A stretch of DNA of 64,000 bases, taken from Proteiniclasticum sp. Its GTDB lineage: Bacteria > Bacillota > Clostridia > Clostridiales > Clostridiaceae. The stretch covers positions 62,001 to 126,000 of the forward strand of contig NZ_DOPX01000009.1 of NCBI RefSeq assembly GCF_003514505.1, read 5' to 3'. Shown piece by piece: positions 42,550 to 50,667 of this stretch. Both the position numbers and the translations under genes were made by a program. The notes beneath the pieces were generated by a model. It ran no database searches. It saw only the letters and a list, made by a program, of their open reading frames with translations, and was not told the DNA's origin. How positions within the stretch are numbered: the stretch's first letter is position 1; each line of letters starts with the position of its first letter.

Positions 42550-44088
42550 ATGGCTCAACTACTTGGCTGGAAAAAAGGCGACTGGGGTGCATACTTCGGA
42601 CTGCTTGCCAATAATCTTACAAACTTCTTTACCATGGCGGGACTTCTGATTTTTACCGTTGGCATGCCTGCGGAATTTGTCTATAAGAGAATTGCTCCTG
42701 GTTTCGGACTTGCCATCTTCATTGCAGGTTTTTTCTACTGGTATGCAGGAAAGAACCTGATGAAGAAAACAGGACGTACGGATGTCACTGCGCTTCCATC
42801 GGGGCCTAGTGCACCCTCGATCTTCATCGTAGTGTTTATGGTCATCATGCCTATCGCAAAATCCACTGGAGATGTGTACTACGCTTGGCGTGTAGCTCTT
42901 GGCTGGTGTTTCCTGGAAGCGCTCATCGAACTTTCCGGCGCATTCATTGGAGACTGGCTGAGAAGAATCATCCCAAGAAGCGTTCTTCTATCCGCTCTTT
43001 CTGGACTGGGACTTCTGCTTCTTGCTATGAACCCAATCCTTCAGTCCTTTGAAGCACCTTATGTAGCATTTGTTGTGATCGCTGTCATCTTCATCAACTG
43101 GTTTGGTAAGAAAGCGGTATTCCCTAAGATTCCTACAGGATTCCTGATCCTTGCCATCGGTACTGTACTGGCTTGGCTCTTTGGACAGATGGATGCTTCA
43201 GGCATCACAGAAGGTCTGAAGCAGGTTGGCTTCTCCTTCCCAATTCCACAGTTTGGAGATCTTTTCAAAGGCATCTCCCCAGCGATGGTGTTCCTGATTT
43301 CAGCGATTCCACTGGGCGTTACAAACTTTATCTTCACCCTGGAAAACATTGAATCCGCTTCTGCAGCTGGCGATGACTTCAACGTAAGAAACATCATGCT
43401 GGCCAACGGAATCTCCTCCATCATCGGAAGTTTCTTTGGTTGTCCTTTCCCAACCACCGTATACATCGGACATCCAGGCTGGAAATCCATTGGTGCAGGT
43501 ATCGGATATACCTTAGTCACTGGGTTCACTGTATTTATCATCAGCATCTTAGGTCTTGGTGGCCTCTTCCTGGGCATCATTCCACTGAGTGCTGTATTCC
43601 CAATCCTCTTCTACGTAGGAATCGTTGTAGCTAGACAGGCTGCCAATGAAACACCAAAGATTGAACTGCCTGTTGTGTTTGTATCCCTCTTCCCATGGAT
43701 TGCCAACTGGGCTCTGACTCTTGTGAACAACACCTTGAGCGCAGCTGGAACCAACGCTGGCGCTGTAGGACTGGAAGCCTTCACCAAGGCAGGCGTGTAC
43801 CACAGAGGCCTGGTCGCTCTTGGAAGCGGCGCACCAATATCCAGTATTGTCTGGGGATGTCTTGTGGTCTTTGCCATCAGAAATGACTCCACAAAAGCCA
43901 TCATCACAGCAGTTACTGCAGCAGTCCTAACCTATACAGGTGTTATCCACTCCCCTGGCGTAGGATTTGGTCTGCAGCCAGAAATCACCGTCGGATACCT
44001 TCTCATCGCTGGTCTTTTTGCCTACAAGTTCTTTGCAGACAAGAAGGGCCTGGCTGGAGAAACAGATATGCCGGATCAGACCGCTTAA
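42550..44088 (+). CDS. NCS2/AzgA-like nucleobase permease
   Basis: 512 residues with about 13 membrane segments. The arrangement and the blocks DVTALPSGPSAPSIF, LGVTNFIFTLENIESA and FGCPFPTTVYIGHPGW place it in the nucleobase-cation symporter-2 superfamily near AzgA. Its substrate could be a purine, allantoin or a breakdown product. ATG 42550 follows AGGAGGT and is chosen over a longer frame starting at 42463. It heads the operon leading to the AllFGH-type genes. Confidence 0.8.
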   Translation: MAQLLGWKKGDWGAYFGLLANNLTNFFTMAGLLIFTVGMPAEFVYKRIAPGFGLAIFIAGFFYWYAGKNLMKKTGRTDVTALPSGPSAPSIFIVVFMVIMPIAKSTGDVYYAWRVALGWCFLEALIELSGAFIGDWLRRIIPRSVLLSALSGLGLLLLAMNPILQSFEAPYVAFVVIAVIFINWFGKKAVFPKIPTGFLILAIGTVLAWLFGQMDASGITEGLKQVGFSFPIPQFGDLFKGISPAMVFLISAIPLGVTNFIFTLENIESASAAGDDFNVRNIMLANGISSIIGSFFGCPFPTTVYIGHPGWKSIGAGIGYTLVTGFTVFIISILGLGGLFLGIIPLSAVFPILFYVGIVVARQAANETPKIELPVVFVSLFPWIANWALTLVNNTLSAAGTNAGAVGLEAFTKAGVYHRGLVALGSGAPISSIVWGCLVVFAIRNDSTKAIITAVTAAVLTYTGVIHSPGVGFGLQPEITVGYLLIAGLFAYKFFADKKGLAGETDMPDQTA

Positions 44089-44110
44089 GAAGATACAGAA
44101 GATAAAAGAT

Positions 44111-44147
44111 GAGGAAGGAAGCCTTCATATGAAAAGGCTCCTTCCTC
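44111..44147 (+). other. Hairpin between the permease and ankyrin-TPR genes
   Basis: GAGGAAGGAAGCC (44111-44123) pairs with GGCTCCTTCCTC (44136-44147) with one bulge. No T run follows, so it is more likely an mRNA-stability or processing element within the operon. Confidence 0.45.
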
Positions 44148-44174
44148 CCATTCCAAAAGTAAGGAGAAATGACA

Positions 44175-45425
44175 ATGAATGACGAATTACTGCGCCAAGC
44201 AGGTCTTGAAAACATAGAAGAAGTGGCACGGCTCATTGAAGAGGGTGCATTCATCGATGTACAGGACAAAGACGGGCGTACTCCACTGATGATTGCTGTT
44301 CAGAAGAACAATCTGGAGCTGGCTACGCTTCTTATGGAAAAAGGAGCCAATCTCAACATCCGAGACAACACCATGCTGAGTCCTTGGCTCTGTGCAGGAG
44401 CCAACGGGTTCCACAGAATTCTGGAGAAGGCTCTGGCGTTCTCACCAGATCTGAAGTCCGTAAACCGCTTTGGCGGCACTGTGCTTCTTCCAAGCTCTGA
44501 AAAAGGATACTTAAAGACCGTAGAAGTGGGTATTAAGGCAGGGGTTCCTGTGAATCACGTGAACGATCTTGGCTGGTCCGCCCTTCAGGAAGCAGTGATC
44601 CTTGGTAACGAAAGCTTCCTGTACAGTGATATTGTAAGAAAACTCATGGAAAACGGAGCCCGTCCCCATGATGTGGATCACGATGGCAACAGCCCCATAG
44701 AAGTAGCCCGAAAAAGAGGAAATGAGAAAGTCCTTTCTATCTTAGAGCAAAGGGAGCCAAAGAAGGTTCCTGCAGTTTTGGAAGCAAGACGTCTTATTGA
44801 AGAGAACCATTATGAAGAAGCGCTGAAAGTGCTGGATACCCTGGTGAAGGAAGAGAAGACAGCTTTGGAAGCCTACTACCTGAAAGGGTATGTGTACACT
44901 CTGAAAGTAGAGTATGACAAGGCTCTGGAAGCTTACCTGGAAGGGGCGAAGCTGCCAAAGGCACTTCCTGAATTCTACTTCTACACTGCAAACACCTTAA
45001 GACTTATGAAGAAGAGCGAAGAAGCCCTTCGAGAGTATGAGAAAGCCATCGAGATGAATCCACAGGACTTCTTCTACAGATACCACATGTCCAACTACTT
45101 GAGAGAACTGGGCATGCATGAAGCAGCGGTGAAAACCATGGATGATCTTCTGGAACTGGATCCACCACGGTATGACTACTGCTTCCACAAGGCAAACAGT
45201 TTGAGATCTCTAGGACGTCATGAGGAAGCGGTGGAAGCCATGGACAAAGCCATTGTACTGGATAAAGGAAACTCTCTTTATGTATTCCACAAGGCGCAGT
45301 CACTTCATCTTCTGGGACGTCTGGAAGAAGCAAAAGAGCTGCTGAACCTGGCGCTTTCCATGAAGCAGTCTCCTGTATATGAAGCAGAGCTTTCCAGAGT
45401 GGAAGAAAAACTGGAAGCCCGATAA
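44175..45425 (+). CDS. Ankyrin-repeat and TPR protein
   Basis: 416 residues, no signal peptide. Residues about 5-190 hold ankyrin repeats (DKDGRTPLMIAVQKNNLELATLLMEKGANLNI is the clearest, ending in ANLNIRD). Residues about 205-415 hold TPR units (ALEAYYLKGYVYTLKVEYDKALEAY; EEALREYEKAIEMNP). Both repeats bind proteins. Its place between a permease and the oxamate carbamoyltransferase-type genes is unusual; a scaffold or assembly role is inference. ATG 44175 lies eight bases after AAGGAG, better than ATG 44169. Confidence 0.85.
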   Translation: MNDELLRQAGLENIEEVARLIEEGAFIDVQDKDGRTPLMIAVQKNNLELATLLMEKGANLNIRDNTMLSPWLCAGANGFHRILEKALAFSPDLKSVNRFGGTVLLPSSEKGYLKTVEVGIKAGVPVNHVNDLGWSALQEAVILGNESFLYSDIVRKLMENGARPHDVDHDGNSPIEVARKRGNEKVLSILEQREPKKVPAVLEARRLIEENHYEEALKVLDTLVKEEKTALEAYYLKGYVYTLKVEYDKALEAYLEGAKLPKALPEFYFYTANTLRLMKKSEEALREYEKAIEMNPQDFFYRYHMSNYLRELGMHEAAVKTMDDLLELDPPRYDYCFHKANSLRSLGRHEEAVEAMDKAIVLDKGNSLYVFHKAQSLHLLGRLEEAKELLNLALSMKQSPVYEAELSRVEEKLEAR

Positions 45426-45468
45426 ACCTTATTTTTTAAAAGCATAGCAAGTAGAGGAGGACATAGAG

Positions 45469-46305
45469 ATGGAAGCCCTGAAGATTCATGATGCGCTGGA
45501 CAGACTGCTGACTCAAGGACCCATCAGGGGCCAGGTGCACAGTGTGTTTCAGAAAGCGCTGAATATCATTGATGAGGAGAACCATCTCTATACCCTGCTC
45601 ACTTCTGAAATGGATGACGGACCTCTGGCCGTTACCTTATCCCTGAAGAGCTTCGAGGAGTCTCCTTTTATAAAAGATCAGAGGATCCTCATGACCAGAG
45701 AAGAGATTAGCATTCCAGGGCATCGCATACCTTTGGAGAATGCTTCCCGGTTTTCTCTCCTCTTTCCTCCCTATGACCCATCCCCCTGGTGTTATAGATT
45801 GATACAGGAAACAGAAAACATACTGGAGAGAGAAAATCAACACGGAGATTCCCCATATGAGAGAGCTGTGGAAAAACTGCTTCATGAACGGCTGATGGAT
45901 CTTACCGATGCCTTCCAGAAGAAGGATGAAGATCAGATTCTCTCGTCTTCTAAAAAGCTCATTGGGCTTGGACCTGGGCTTACCCCCAGCGGAGATGATG
46001 TGCTTCTTGGCATGATGCTCGTACTAAACCTTCCGGGAAATCCATATGAAAAATATCTGCCGCTTTTTGACCAGGTGCTTTTAGAAGCCCGGGACGAGAC
46101 AAATCTCTTGAGCTTCCATGGCCTCGCAAGAGCACGGGAAGGCTTTGTACGGAGGAATCTCCTGGATTTCATAAAGGCCATTCTGAGAGATAAGGAGATT
46201 GAAAAAGAAAGAGAACAGGTTAGATCAATTGGACACACTTCTGGCCAGGATATTCTTTTAGGAGTCCTGAGCTTATTAAAAATATGTTTGGAAAAGGAGA
46301 AATGA
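45469..46305 (+). CDS. allH: AllH-type subunit (DUF2877) of oxamate carbamoyltransferase
   Basis: 278 residues, the DUF2877 length. The conserved block GLGPGLTPSGDDVLLGM is near residue 165. E. coli YlbF/AllH, with FdrA/AllF and YlbE/AllG, forms the oxamate carbamoyltransferase that turns oxalurate plus phosphate into oxamate and carbamoyl phosphate. Here the three genes are adjacent in the order H-F-G. GAGGAGG precedes the ATG. One base separates it from the allF start. Confidence 0.8.
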   Translation: MEALKIHDALDRLLTQGPIRGQVHSVFQKALNIIDEENHLYTLLTSEMDDGPLAVTLSLKSFEESPFIKDQRILMTREEISIPGHRIPLENASRFSLLFPPYDPSPWCYRLIQETENILERENQHGDSPYERAVEKLLHERLMDLTDAFQKKDEDQILSSSKKLIGLGPGLTPSGDDVLLGMMLVLNLPGNPYEKYLPLFDQVLLEARDETNLLSFHGLARAREGFVRRNLLDFIKAILRDKEIEKEREQVRSIGHTSGQDILLGVLSLLKICLEKEK

Positions 46306-46306
46306 A

Positions 46307-47854
46307 ATGGCAATTAAAACCATCATCAAAAAGAACACTTATTTTGATTCTGTATCCCTTATGGCACTTTCTACCAAAGCCAATGGTGTAGAAGGCGTCA
46401 AGCAGGTGAACATCGCCATGGGCACCAGCATGAACAAGGATGTTTTAAAGAACACAGGTCTTCTTCAGAAAGAAGCAGAAGAGGCAAAGCCTGGAGATCT
46501 TATGATCGTCATCGAGAGTGAGGAAGGCTACGATCCAGAAGAGCTTCTCGTAAAAGTAGAAGAAGTCATGCAGAGAAAAGAAGTGCAGGGCGAAGAGAAG
46601 GATCTTACTTACAGCAGTGTAGAAGCCGCTGTAAAGCACCACAAGGATGCTAAGGTTGCTGTAATTTCCGTACCTGGCGCTTACGCAGCAAGAGTGGCAA
46701 AGAAAGCCATCCGGGAAGGACTTCATGTCATGATGTTCAGTGACAACGTGACACTGGAAGATGAAATTGAACTGAAGAAAGAAGCGCATGAAAAGGGTCT
46801 TCTTGTCATGGGACCAGACTGCGGTACCGCAATATTAAACGGAAAAGGACTTTGCTTCGCCAATGAGGTAAGACGCGGATCCATCGGAATCGTTGCAGCT
46901 TCAGGAACAGGCGCACAGGAAGTCAGCGTTCGTATCCATGACTTTGGCGGCGGTGTTTCCCAGCTCATCGGAACTGGCGGAAGAGACCTGTCTAAAGAAG
47001 TAGGCGGCATCATGATGCTGGACGGCATCAAAGCACTTCAGGAAGATGAGGACACCAAGATTATCATTCTGGTTTCCAAGCCACCCGCAAAAGAAGTTGC
47101 AGACAAGATTTATGCAGAAGTACAGAAGAGCGAGAAGCCTGTAGTCATCTGTTTCCTTGGGGGAGACCAAAAGGAAATCGAAGCTTCAGGAGCGATTTAT
47201 GCAAAGACCACCAAGCAGGCAGCGCTGAAGGCTGTGATTCTGTCTGGTGTTCCAGAAGAAACCATCAACAAGCATTCACTCAATATGCCACTCATTGAAG
47301 AAATCAAAGCTAAGCTGAATCCAGAGCAGAAATATGTAAGAGGCCTCTTCTGTGGCGGAACCATCTGCCAGGAAGTTGCATACCTTGTAGAAGAAGCTGT
47401 TGGACCTGTATACAGCAACATCTCCAAGAAGGAAGCTTATAAGATCGGACCTATGGAAGTAAGCAAAGAGCATACCTTCATCGATTTTGGAGATGACAGC
47501 TTCACACAGGGAAGACCTCATCCAATGATTGACCCATCCTTAAGACTGGACCGTATTGTGAAGGAAGCGAAAGATCCTGAAGTTGGCGTCATTGCCATTG
47601 ATATGATCCTTGGATACGGCGCTCATATGGACCCAGTGGGTGCTACTCTTCCTGCCATCAAGGAAGCAAAGGCCATTGCAGCAAAAGAAGGCAGACATCT
47701 GGAAATTCTAGCATTTGTATTAGGAACTGAGCTGGATCCACAGGTCTTTGATGATCAGGTGGAAAGACTCATGGCAGAAGGTGTGACCATTTCCAGCAGC
47801 AGTGAGAACACTGGACTCTTATCCAGAGGATTCGTGTCAAAGGAGGAAAACTAA
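46307..47854 (+). CDS. allF: AllF/FdrA-type subunit of oxamate carbamoyltransferase
   Basis: 515 residues of the FdrA family, which is built from succinyl-CoA-synthetase-like domains. SGTGAQEVSVRIHDFGGGVSQLIGTGGRDL (read as SGTGAQEV and GTGGRDL) and FCGGTICQEVAYL are family blocks; MGPDCGTAILNG lies near residue 170. It should be a catalytic subunit acting with AllG and AllH. The ATG overlaps the region of the preceding stop, and AllG begins three bases after this gene. Confidence 0.85.
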   Translation: MAIKTIIKKNTYFDSVSLMALSTKANGVEGVKQVNIAMGTSMNKDVLKNTGLLQKEAEEAKPGDLMIVIESEEGYDPEELLVKVEEVMQRKEVQGEEKDLTYSSVEAAVKHHKDAKVAVISVPGAYAARVAKKAIREGLHVMMFSDNVTLEDEIELKKEAHEKGLLVMGPDCGTAILNGKGLCFANEVRRGSIGIVAASGTGAQEVSVRIHDFGGGVSQLIGTGGRDLSKEVGGIMMLDGIKALQEDEDTKIIILVSKPPAKEVADKIYAEVQKSEKPVVICFLGGDQKEIEASGAIYAKTTKQAALKAVILSGVPEETINKHSLNMPLIEEIKAKLNPEQKYVRGLFCGGTICQEVAYLVEEAVGPVYSNISKKEAYKIGPMEVSKEHTFIDFGDDSFTQGRPHPMIDPSLRLDRIVKEAKDPEVGVIAIDMILGYGAHMDPVGATLPAIKEAKAIAAKEGRHLEILAFVLGTELDPQVFDDQVERLMAEGVTISSSSENTGLLSRGFVSKEEN

Positions 47855-47856
47855 TC

Positions 47857-49293
47857 ATGGTAAAAATCAACGAATTATTCAGCAGTGACCTGGAAGTTGT
47901 CAACGTAGGACTGGAGATGTTCAAAGAAGATCTCAACAGCCAGGGGGTAAAAGTATCCCAGGTGAATTTCATGCCTCCAGCAGATGGAGATGAAGAAGTG
48001 CTGGCAGCACTGGACTATCTGGATACTCCAGGAATCCGCGAAAAGATAGAAGCAGCAAACAAAGAAGTGGTAGAAAAAGTAGTTTCTTCCAGACCTGTAC
48101 TCATTGGCTTTGATCAGGCGATCAACGTCATTCCAGGAATGAAGAAGAACATGATCATCCATGCAGGCCCACCAGTGGCTTGGGAAAACATGTGTGGTGC
48201 CATGAAGGGTGCGGTGACAGGAGCGCTTGTTTTCGAAGGATTGGCAAAAGATATTGCTGATGCAGAGAGACTGGCAGCTTCTGGAGAGATTGAGTTCTCT
48301 CCATGCCACGAGCACAGCACGGTAGGATCCATGGCAGGAGTCACCTCTCCTTCTATGTACGTGCATATCGTAGAAAACAAGACCTACGGAAATGTTTCCT
48401 ATACAAACCTCAGCGAGCAGCTTTCCAAGATCCTCAGAATGGGTGCCAATGACGAAAGTGTTATTGAAAGACTCATCTGGATGAGAGATGTACTTGGACC
48501 AATGCTGAAGGAAGCCATGGAGATTGCAGGAGAAATCGATCTGAGACTTCTTCTTTCCCAGGCGCTACACATGGGAGATGAGTGCCATAACAGAAACGTA
48601 GCAGGTACTACACTTCTTATTCAGGCACTGACCCCTTATCTGGTGCAGACCAGCTTCTCCACCAAAGACAAGGTGGATGTGTTCAACTTCGTGGCATCCT
48701 CTGACTACTTCTCCGGACCTACATGGATGGCTCTGGCGAAGAATGCCATGGACGCTGCCCACAATGTGGAATACAGCTCCATTTTGACCACCATGGCCAG
48801 AAATGGATATGAGTTCGGTATCCGTGTCAGCGGACTGGAAGGCAACCAGTGGTTCACTGGACCCGCTCAGGTGGTTGTAGGACCTCTCTTTGCAGGATTC
48901 AAGCCAGAAGACTCAGGCCTTGATATCGGAGACAGCGCCATCACAGAAACCTATGGCATTGGCGGATTCGCTATGTCCACAGCCCCAGCCATCGTTTCCC
49001 TTGTTGGTGGAACTGTAAATGACGCCATCAACTACACCAAGAAGATGGGTGAAATCACCAACACTGAAAATCCAAATGTGACCATTCCAATCCTGAACTT
49101 CCAGGGTATTCCAACTGGAATTGATCTGAGAAAAGTTCTGGAGACAGGTGTTCTCCCACTCATCGATACTGCCATTGCTCATAAAGAGCCTGGTATCGGT
49201 ATGATTGGAGCAGGTGTTGTAAATCCTCCAATGGAGTGCTTCAAGAAGGCAGCCCTGGCTCTGGCGAAGAGAATCAAGGAACTGGAAGCATAA
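47857..49293 (+). CDS. allG: AllG-type subunit (DUF1116) of oxamate carbamoyltransferase
   Basis: 478 residues matching DUF1116 (YlbE/AllG) in length and in blocks such as NVIPGMKKNMIIHAGPP, CHEHSTVGSMAGVTSPSMY and MGDECHNRN. Known to act with FdrA/AllF and AllH on oxalurate. AGGAGGAAA precedes the ATG. It is the last gene of the operon. Carbamoyl phosphate made here would feed carbamate kinase for ATP. Confidence 0.85.
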   Translation: MVKINELFSSDLEVVNVGLEMFKEDLNSQGVKVSQVNFMPPADGDEEVLAALDYLDTPGIREKIEAANKEVVEKVVSSRPVLIGFDQAINVIPGMKKNMIIHAGPPVAWENMCGAMKGAVTGALVFEGLAKDIADAERLAASGEIEFSPCHEHSTVGSMAGVTSPSMYVHIVENKTYGNVSYTNLSEQLSKILRMGANDESVIERLIWMRDVLGPMLKEAMEIAGEIDLRLLLSQALHMGDECHNRNVAGTTLLIQALTPYLVQTSFSTKDKVDVFNFVASSDYFSGPTWMALAKNAMDAAHNVEYSSILTTMARNGYEFGIRVSGLEGNQWFTGPAQVVVGPLFAGFKPEDSGLDIGDSAITETYGIGGFAMSTAPAIVSLVGGTVNDAINYTKKMGEITNTENPNVTIPILNFQGIPTGIDLRKVLETGVLPLIDTAIAHKEPGIGMIGAGVVNPPMECFKKAALALAKRIKELEA

Positions 49294-49332
49294 GATCGTT
49301 TTTTCCCTCATAGACCATGCCTCTCATTTCAA

Positions 49333-49385
49333 AACCCCATTCTTTCAACGGAGATTTTCGAAAAAGAATGGGGTTCTTTTTTTTT
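49333..49385 (+). terminator. Intrinsic terminator of the allHFG operon
   Basis: AACCCCATTCTTT (49333-49345) pairs perfectly with AAAGAATGGGGTT (49363-49375), followed by C and a run of nine or more T residues. Confidence 0.93.
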
Positions 49386-49410
49386 ACTGGAATATTCAGG
49401 TGAAACAAGA

Positions 49411-49447
49411 AGTCTCCTGCTTAAGGTTTTAGCTTAAACAGGAGACT
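49411..49447. other. Unassigned hairpin in the 508-bp gap 49294-49801
   Basis: AGTCTCCTGCTTAAG (49411-49425) pairs with CTTAAACAGGAGACT (49433-49447) with one mismatch and a 7-nt loop. It has no T run on either strand. The surrounding gap holds two terminators and no credible gene; 49448-49660 shows nothing I can assign. Confidence 0.45.
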
Positions 49448-49660
49448 CATGCTGTAAAATAGGAAGAAGCGTCGAAAGAATTAAATCAAGGGAAGGAATA
49501 TCAGATTTCAAGGTGGAATTGGAAAAGACGCATCTCCCAGGGGTTTACCCTTTTATGATACAGCAGGTAAAGGTTACATCCTAGACTTATTTTGTATGAA
49601 ATGAATATTTATGCAAATATTGTGAGATTGATTTTTTGAAGGGCAAATACTGAGAATCTG

Positions 49661-49710
49661 AAAAAAACACCAAAAGAAACTTTTTGAAAACCAAGGTGTT
49701 TCTTTTGGTG
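49661..49710 (-). terminator. Minus-strand terminator of the SDR operon
   Basis: CACCAAAAGAAAC (49668-49680) and GTTTCTTTTGGTG (49698-49710) are perfect 13-bp arms; the seven A residues at 49661-49667 give a U run for minus-strand transcripts. It lies about 90 bp after the SDR stop. Confidence 0.85.
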
Positions 49711-49801
49711 AATCAACGTATTGGATAAAAGTTTTATGACGTGTTTAAAGTGAGAGTTTGTGTTCCTTAGTTAAAGATATATGTGGTTTCTAGAGGAGAT
49801 A

Positions 49802-50656
49802 CTAACCTCTCAGCACCTGAAGATCTGGACCACGGCCTTCTAACATGTCCTTCACTCTACGTCCGATGATGGTATTGTAGAGTGGGTGAGTCAGAATATA
49901 AAACTGATTTTCCTCTATGGCTGTGAGTACACTCATACCGATGGAATCAATGGGCATTCCTGTTTTGATGACAAACTCTGCTCTTTTCAGACCTGCAAAG
50001 TAGGAAGGACTTTGATAGTAGGGATCACTTTTGTCATTAAACCGTTCTGGGCGATGACGTTCATAGTTGTGAAGATCTGTTTGTACAAATCCTGGACAGA
50101 AAACTGAGAGTTTTATTTTGGAGCCAATGGCCTGAAGGTCGAAGCTGGTGCTTTCTGTGAGTGCCACACTGGCATGCTTTGTAGTATGATAGGCCGGCAT
50201 CCCATTGGAGGTGATAAGGCCTGCCACGGAGGCTACATTGAGAATATGGCATTCTGTATCCTGTTTCAGCATGAGAGGAATGACCTTTTTCATAGCATAA
50301 ACTTGGCTCATGATATTGGCAGAAACAATCCATTCCCAGTCCTGAAGAGGTAGTTCCCAGACAGGTCCTGATATAGCAACTCCAGCATTATTGACAAGAA
50401 AGTCGATCTGCCCAAAAGTCTCAATAGTACTGTCTACGAGCTTTTCTACTTCTTCGGATACTGTGACATCTGCGTGTAAAGTGAGAACCTCTGCCCCGGC
50501 TTTACGAAGAACCTCGGAAGCCGCTTCCAGGTCGTTTTTGTCGATATCGTTTAGTGCCAGCTTCATACCTCTAGCTGCACATTCTTTGGCAATTTCAAAC
50601 CCAAACCCATTTCCTGCACCTGTTATAAGTGCTACTTTATTTTTAAACTCTTTCAT
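49802..50656 (-). CDS. Short-chain dehydrogenase/reductase
   Basis: 284 residues of classical SDR type. TGAGNGFG at 12-19 binds NAD(P), NNAG near 89 is conserved, and S143, Y156 and K160 form the active site. The aspartate in LALNDID at the end of the second strand (D37) favours NAD over NADP. The extra ~35 residues at the C-terminus may shape the substrate pocket. It is 11 bases after the flavoenzyme gene, so both probably act on one substrate, possibly a steroid, bile acid or other cyclic alcohol/ketone. Confidence 0.87.
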   Translation of the reverse strand: MKEFKNKVALITGAGNGFGFEIAKECAARGMKLALNDIDKNDLEAASEVLRKAGAEVLTLHADVTVSEEVEKLVDSTIETFGQIDFLVNNAGVAISGPVWELPLQDWEWIVSANIMSQVYAMKKVIPLMLKQDTECHILNVASVAGLITSNGMPAYHTTKHASVALTESTSFDLQAIGSKIKLSVFCPGFVQTDLHNYERHRPERFNDKSDPYYQSPSYFAGLKRAEFVIKTGMPIDSIGMSVLTAIEENQFYILTHPLYNTIIGRRVKDMLEGRGPDLQVLRG

Positions 50657-50667
50657 CTTTTTCTCCT

